64,000 nt of DNA, taken from positions 1 to 64,000 of the forward strand of contig NZ_CABGGS010000002.1 of assembly GCF_902158555.1 (NCBI RefSeq), read 5' to 3'. This DNA comes from Klebsiella spallanzanii. GTDB lineage: Bacteria > Pseudomonadota > Gammaproteobacteria > Enterobacterales > Enterobacteriaceae. Of this stretch, positions 61,030 to 64,000 are shown one piece after another. The translations under genes were made by a program, and so were the position numbers. Under the pieces are notes generated by a model, which searched no databases, was not told where the DNA came from, and worked only from the letters and a program-made list of their open reading frames with translations. The first letter of the stretch is position 1; every line of letters starts with the position of its first letter.

Positions 61030-61607
61030 TGACAATCAATTACTACCAGCAGAACGCTGACAACTTTGTAGCTTCAACCGTGGCTGTCGATATGACCTCT
61101 CTTTACGCGCCTTTTATCGGGGCGATTAAACCGAACGGACTGATCCTGGATGCCGGATGCGGCTCCGGACGCGATGCAAAAGCCTTTGCGGATATGGGCT
61201 ATCGGGTCGAGGCGTTTGATGCTTCACCAGCAATGGTTGAGCGAGCAGCGCAATTTAGCGGGCTGGCCGTGCGTCAGGCGACCTTTCAAAGCATCACGGA
61301 AAGTGCGCGTTATGATGGCATCTGGTGCTGCGCTTCGCTGTTGCACGTTCCCGCCGACGAACTCGACGGGGTGATGCGCAAACTGGCTGCGGCCCTTAAA
61401 CCGGGCGGCATCTGGTACGTCTCATTCAAATACGGTTCAGGCGAGCGAGAAAAGGAGGGTCGGCGTTTTACCGATCTCGACGAAGCGGGTCTGACGGCTC
61501 TGGTCGAACAGCAGGCGGATATCCGTATCGCCAAAATGTGGCAGACAGTGGATAAGCGCCCGGAACGGAACGAAATCTGGCTCAACGCGCTGTTGCTTAA
61601 AAGCTGA
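61029..61607 (+). CDS. Class I SAM-dependent methyltransferase
   Basis: A 192-residue methyltransferase. Motif I LDAGCGSGRDAKAFADMGY near 42, acidic motif II end VEAFDASPAMVE, motif IV YDGIWCCASLLHV and PGGIWYVSFKYG. It is TehB/UbiE-like in size and layout. No DNA-methylase catalytic NPPY/DPPY motif is visible, so the substrate is more likely a small molecule or protein than DNA. The start codon overlaps the HNH stop (TGATG), which shows translational coupling. Confidence 0.88.
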   Translation: MTINYYQQNADNFVASTVAVDMTSLYAPFIGAIKPNGLILDAGCGSGRDAKAFADMGYRVEAFDASPAMVERAAQFSGLAVRQATFQSITESARYDGIWCCASLLHVPADELDGVMRKLAAALKPGGIWYVSFKYGSGEREKEGRRFTDLDEAGLTALVEQQADIRIAKMWQTVDKRPERNEIWLNALLLKS

Positions 61608-61756
61608 ATTATCAAGATAACTTCTCCTTTGCGGAGAGGTCATCTTGCGCAATCTCAACCCCCTTCCCCCCTCCTTCTGCCAAGCGTCCCCTCGCCTCAT
61701 GCTCTACACTTCCTTCTTAACGATGCCAAAACTACGCCAAACCCAAGGAATCTGTC

Positions 61757-62776
61757 ATGAGCACTATTAAAAGTTACGCCGCCAAAGAAGCGGGCGCCGA
61801 TCTGTCGCTGTGGGAGTACGATGCCGGCGACCTCAAGCCGGAAGATGTCGAAGTGCAGGTGGAGTACTGCGGGATCTGTCACTCTGACCTGTCGATGATC
61901 GACAACGAATGGGGCATGTCGAGCTATCCGCTGGTCGCCGGTCACGAGGTGATTGGTCGCGTGGCGGCGCTGGGCAGCGCGGCGCAGGAGAAGGGCCTTA
62001 AAATCGGCCAGAAAGTAGGTATCGGCTGGACGGCGCGCAGCTGCGGCCACTGCGATGCCTGCATCAGCGGCAACCAGATCAACTGTCTGGAAGGCTCGGT
62101 CCCTACCATCATTAACCGCGGCGGCTTTGCCGATAAACTTCGCGCCGACTGGCAATGGGTGATCCCGCTGCCGGAAAACGTCGATATCGAATCCGCCGGG
62201 CCGATGCTCTGTGGCGGCATTACCGTCTTCAAACCGCTGCTGATGCATCACGTCACGGCCAACAGCCGCGTCGGAGTGATCGGCATTGGCGGCCTCGGCC
62301 ATATCGCCATCAAGCTGCTGCACGCAATGGGCGCGGAAGTCACCGCCTTTAGCTCAAACCCAGCGAAAGAGCAGGAAGTGCTGGCAATGGGCGCCGATCG
62401 CGTCGTAAACAGCCGCGATCCTGAAGCCTTAAAAGTGCTGGCCGGGCAGTTCGACCTGATCATCAACACCGTTGCCGTCGACCTCGACTGGCAGCCGTAC
62501 TTTGAAGCGCTGGCGTACGGCGGCAACTTCCACACCGTTGGCGCGGTAATGAAGCCGTTCCCGGTCCCCGCTTTCACCCTGATTGGCGGCGACCGCAGCA
62601 TCTCTGGTTCGGCTACCGGCAACCCGTCCGAGCTGCGCAAGTTGATGAAATTTGCCGGACGCAGCAAAGTCGCACCGACCACCGAGCTGTTCCCGATGTC
62701 ACAAATCAACGAAGCGCTGAAGCACGTTCGCGAGGGCAAAGCTCGCTACCGCGTGGTGCTGAAAGCCGACTTCTAA
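61757..62776 (+). CDS. ahr: NADPH-dependent aldehyde reductase Ahr (YjgB)
   Basis: A 339-residue zinc-containing medium-chain alcohol dehydrogenase. [12 protein letters not shown] carries the catalytic zinc cysteine, [13 protein letters not shown] the histidine-glutamate pair, [15 protein letters not shown] the structural zinc cysteines and [12 protein letters not shown] the dinucleotide-binding loop. It matches Ahr/YjgB in length and sequence. That enzyme reduces medium- and long-chain aldehydes and lies next to leuX in E. coli. It is a core gene and marks the chromosomal side of the island. AAGGAAT is the ribosome site. Confidence 0.93.
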   Translation: MSTIKSYAAKEAGADLSLWEYDAGDLKPEDVEVQVEYCGICHSDLSMIDNEWGMSSYPLVAGHEVIGRVAALGSAAQEKGLKIGQKVGIGWTARSCGHCDACISGNQINCLEGSVPTIINRGGFADKLRADWQWVIPLPENVDIESAGPMLCGGITVFKPLLMHHVTANSRVGVIGIGGLGHIAIKLLHAMGAEVTAFSSNPAKEQEVLAMGADRVVNSRDPEALKVLAGQFDLIINTVAVDLDWQPYFEALAYGGNFHTVGAVMKPFPVPAFTLIGGDRSISGSATGNPSELRKLMKFAGRSKVAPTTELFPMSQINEALKHVREGKARYRVVLKADF

Positions 62777-62957
62777 TGATATCCGTGACAGGGGCGTGGC
62801 ATGAACGCTCCTGACTCAGGACTTCACCGCCGGGCGGCCCGTCTGCCCGGTATTTCGCCCTCGGGTCATTAAACCGTCATCTCCCCGCCATCCTTTTGCA
62901 GTCAATCCTTCTCAAAATCCGGGCTTCTACAAACGCCTGAACGAGACGTCTGCCACC

Positions 62958-63830
62958 ATGAGAAAAACTTGGCTCCCTTGGCTGATACTGTCACCTTCCC
63001 TGTTGTTTTTATTGCTGTTTACCTGGTTCCCGCTGGGGCGTTCGGTCTATGACAGCCTGTTCGATACCCGCATGGTCAGCGATGGCGGCCAGTATGTCGG
63101 GCTGGAGAACTTCAGCCGCCTGTTCGACGATAGCGTCTTCTGGCAATCTCTGGTGAATAACCTGCTTTATATCCTGCTGACGGTAGTGCCGGGCGTAACG
63201 CTGGCCCTACTGCTGGCGGTCGCCCTGACCGAGAACCACCGCATCAACCGCTGGCTGCGCACCGCCTTCTTCTTCCCGATGATTATCCCGATGGTCAGCG
63301 CCGCCGCGCTATGGCTGTTTATCTTTATGCCCGGCCTCGGCCTGCTCGATCACTATCTGGCGAAGCTGTTTGACCCGATGAACAACAACTGGCTGGGGCG
63401 CAGCAATAGCGCGCTGCTGGCTCTGTCGCTAATTGGCGTGTGGAAGTTCGCCGGTTACTACATGCTGTTTTTCCTTGCCGGACTGCAAAGCATCCCGGCG
63501 TCGACGCGCGAAGCGGCAATAATGGAAGGCGCCACCCGCACGCAGGTGTTCTTTAAAGTAACTCTGCCGCTGCTGCGCCCGACCCTGAGCTTCGTCATTA
63601 CCACGGCGCTGATTTATTCCATCACCCAGATCGACCACGTGGCGGTGATGACCCGCGGCGGGCCGGATAACGCTACCACCGTACTGCTCTACTACATCCA
63701 GAATCTCGCCTGGGATACCCATGATTTAGGTAAAGCCTCCGCCGCTACCTTCCTGACGCTGGCCGGGCTGTTCGCCTTCTCGCTGATTAACCTCAAACTG
63801 CTGGAGAAAGGAGCGCACTATGAGCGCTGA
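62958..63830 (+). CDS. Sugar ABC transporter permease (UgpA/MalF type)
   Basis: A 290-residue permease of the binding-protein-dependent CUT1 family. Six hydrophobic helices: for example LPWLILSPSLLFLLLFTWFP, LLYILLTVVPGVTLALLLAV, and FFFPMIIPMVSAAALWLFIF. The EAA motif EAAIMEGATRTQVFFKVTLPLL at about 182-203 contacts the ATPase. The substrate is probably a sugar or glycerol-3-phosphate-like compound, not identifiable from sequence alone. It overlaps the next permease by 11 bp. Confidence 0.9.
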   Translation: MRKTWLPWLILSPSLLFLLLFTWFPLGRSVYDSLFDTRMVSDGGQYVGLENFSRLFDDSVFWQSLVNNLLYILLTVVPGVTLALLLAVALTENHRINRWLRTAFFFPMIIPMVSAAALWLFIFMPGLGLLDHYLAKLFDPMNNNWLGRSNSALLALSLIGVWKFAGYYMLFFLAGLQSIPASTREAAIMEGATRTQVFFKVTLPLLRPTLSFVITTALIYSITQIDHVAVMTRGGPDNATTVLLYYIQNLAWDTHDLGKASAATFLTLAGLFAFSLINLKLLEKGAHYER

Positions 63831-64000
63831 AATCTCGCCGCTGGTGTTGCGTTCACAAAGCGCATCACGCCCGCTATGGCTGCGCCTGCGCCGCTCGCAG
63901 CCCTTTACGCTTACGGTATTAATGTGCTGCCTGGCGCTGCTGTGGGTGAGCCCGTTTTTATGGATGCTGGCGACCTCGTTCAGCGCCACTACCTTCGGCG
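63820..64000 (+). CDS. Second sugar ABC permease (UgpE/MalG type), cut by window end
   Basis: ATG at 63820 overlaps the preceding stop. The first 60 residues (MSAEISPLVLRSQSASRPLW, then LTVLMCCLALLWVSPFLWMLATSFS) show the N-terminal cytosolic tail and first transmembrane helix of a CUT1 permease partner. The remainder lies beyond the window. Confidence 0.8.
   Translation, partial: MSAEISPLVLRSQSASRPLWLRLRRSQPFTLTVLMCCLALLWVSPFLWMLATSFSATTFG

Noticed and set aside
62830..62850. Hairpin between ahr and the permease gene as terminator
   Set aside because: The CCGGGC/GCCCGG stem has no T-run behind it, so terminator function is not supported.

Overview
The window comes from the chromosome of an enterobacterium (Enterobacterales, Klebsiella/Enterobacter-like). 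The right end holds ordinary core genes: tRNA-Leu(CAA) (leuX), the aldehyde reductase gene ahr (yjgB), known to sit beside leuX in E. coli relatives, and a sugar ABC permease pair. Almost everything to the left is a large genomic island inserted at the 3' end of leuX. It carries a P4-type tyrosine integrase (58152-59423). Its distal end is probably near 905-1001, where a degenerate leuX 3'-end copy and integrase-type repeats lie beside the remains of a second, older integrase (126-706) cut by an IS3-family remnant. So two islands appear to have accumulated in tandem at leuX.

Layout, left to right. (1) 1-1001: IS3 tail, broken integrase, att-like site. (2) 1034-6061: a CP4-57/yee-type accessory cluster on the minus strand (XRE regulator, DUF4942, CbtA-CbeA toxin-antitoxin, DUF987, RadC-like, ArdB/KlcA antirestriction, DUF905, DUF932). 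(3) 6062-7434: AT-rich spacer and a second IS3 remnant. (4) 7435-10290: a HelD-like SF1 helicase with an inserted nuclease-like segment and C-terminal zinc ribbons. (5) 10372-18194: two IS66-family remnants bracketing a three-gene module (WYL regulator, nuclease-like/glycine-zipper protein, Ycf46-like AAA+ ATPase with a long repeat tail). (6) 18557-34953: two lipoprotein genes with their own terminators, then a tight eight-gene operon: a TerD-like membrane protein, SrfA, SrfB, SrfC, a single-pass protein, a periplasmic vWA protein, an ABC ATPase/FtsX permease pair and a periplasmic SUMF1-like protein. (7) 34958-37363: an apparently complete IS21-family element. (8) 37364-43066: P4-like satellite genes (22-bp iterons, Gp2/YfjJ-like protein, AlpA regulators, DUF3987 protein, zinc-ribbon protein, XRE repressor). 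(9) 43353-55752: a restriction block (single-TRD HsdS-like protein, HsdM, HsdS, HsdR, TrlF, McrB, McrC). (10) 55946-58027: small membrane and secreted proteins of unknown role and a zinc-ribbon/glycine-zipper protein. (11) 58152-59708: integrase and leuX. (12) 60016-64000: an HNH endonuclease-methyltransferase pair, then ahr and the sugar permeases.

The island looks like a defence island. Recognisable components are a type I restriction-modification system, a McrBC-type system, TrlF, a CbtA/CbeA toxin-antitoxin pair and antirestriction genes. The least understood and most interesting part is 11299-34953. Motifs, signal peptides and membrane topology suggest one trans-envelope machine: a cytosolic actin/Hsp70-fold ATPase (SrfB) and a dynamin-like GTPase (SrfC), inner-membrane linkers whose periplasmic ends carry TerD-like and disulfide-rich domains, secreted vWA and SUMF1-like proteins, an FtsX-type ABC exporter and two coiled-coil lipoproteins. 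The adjoining WYL regulator module may belong to it. The srf names come from Salmonella. The combination and any defence role are inferred from sequence and context only.
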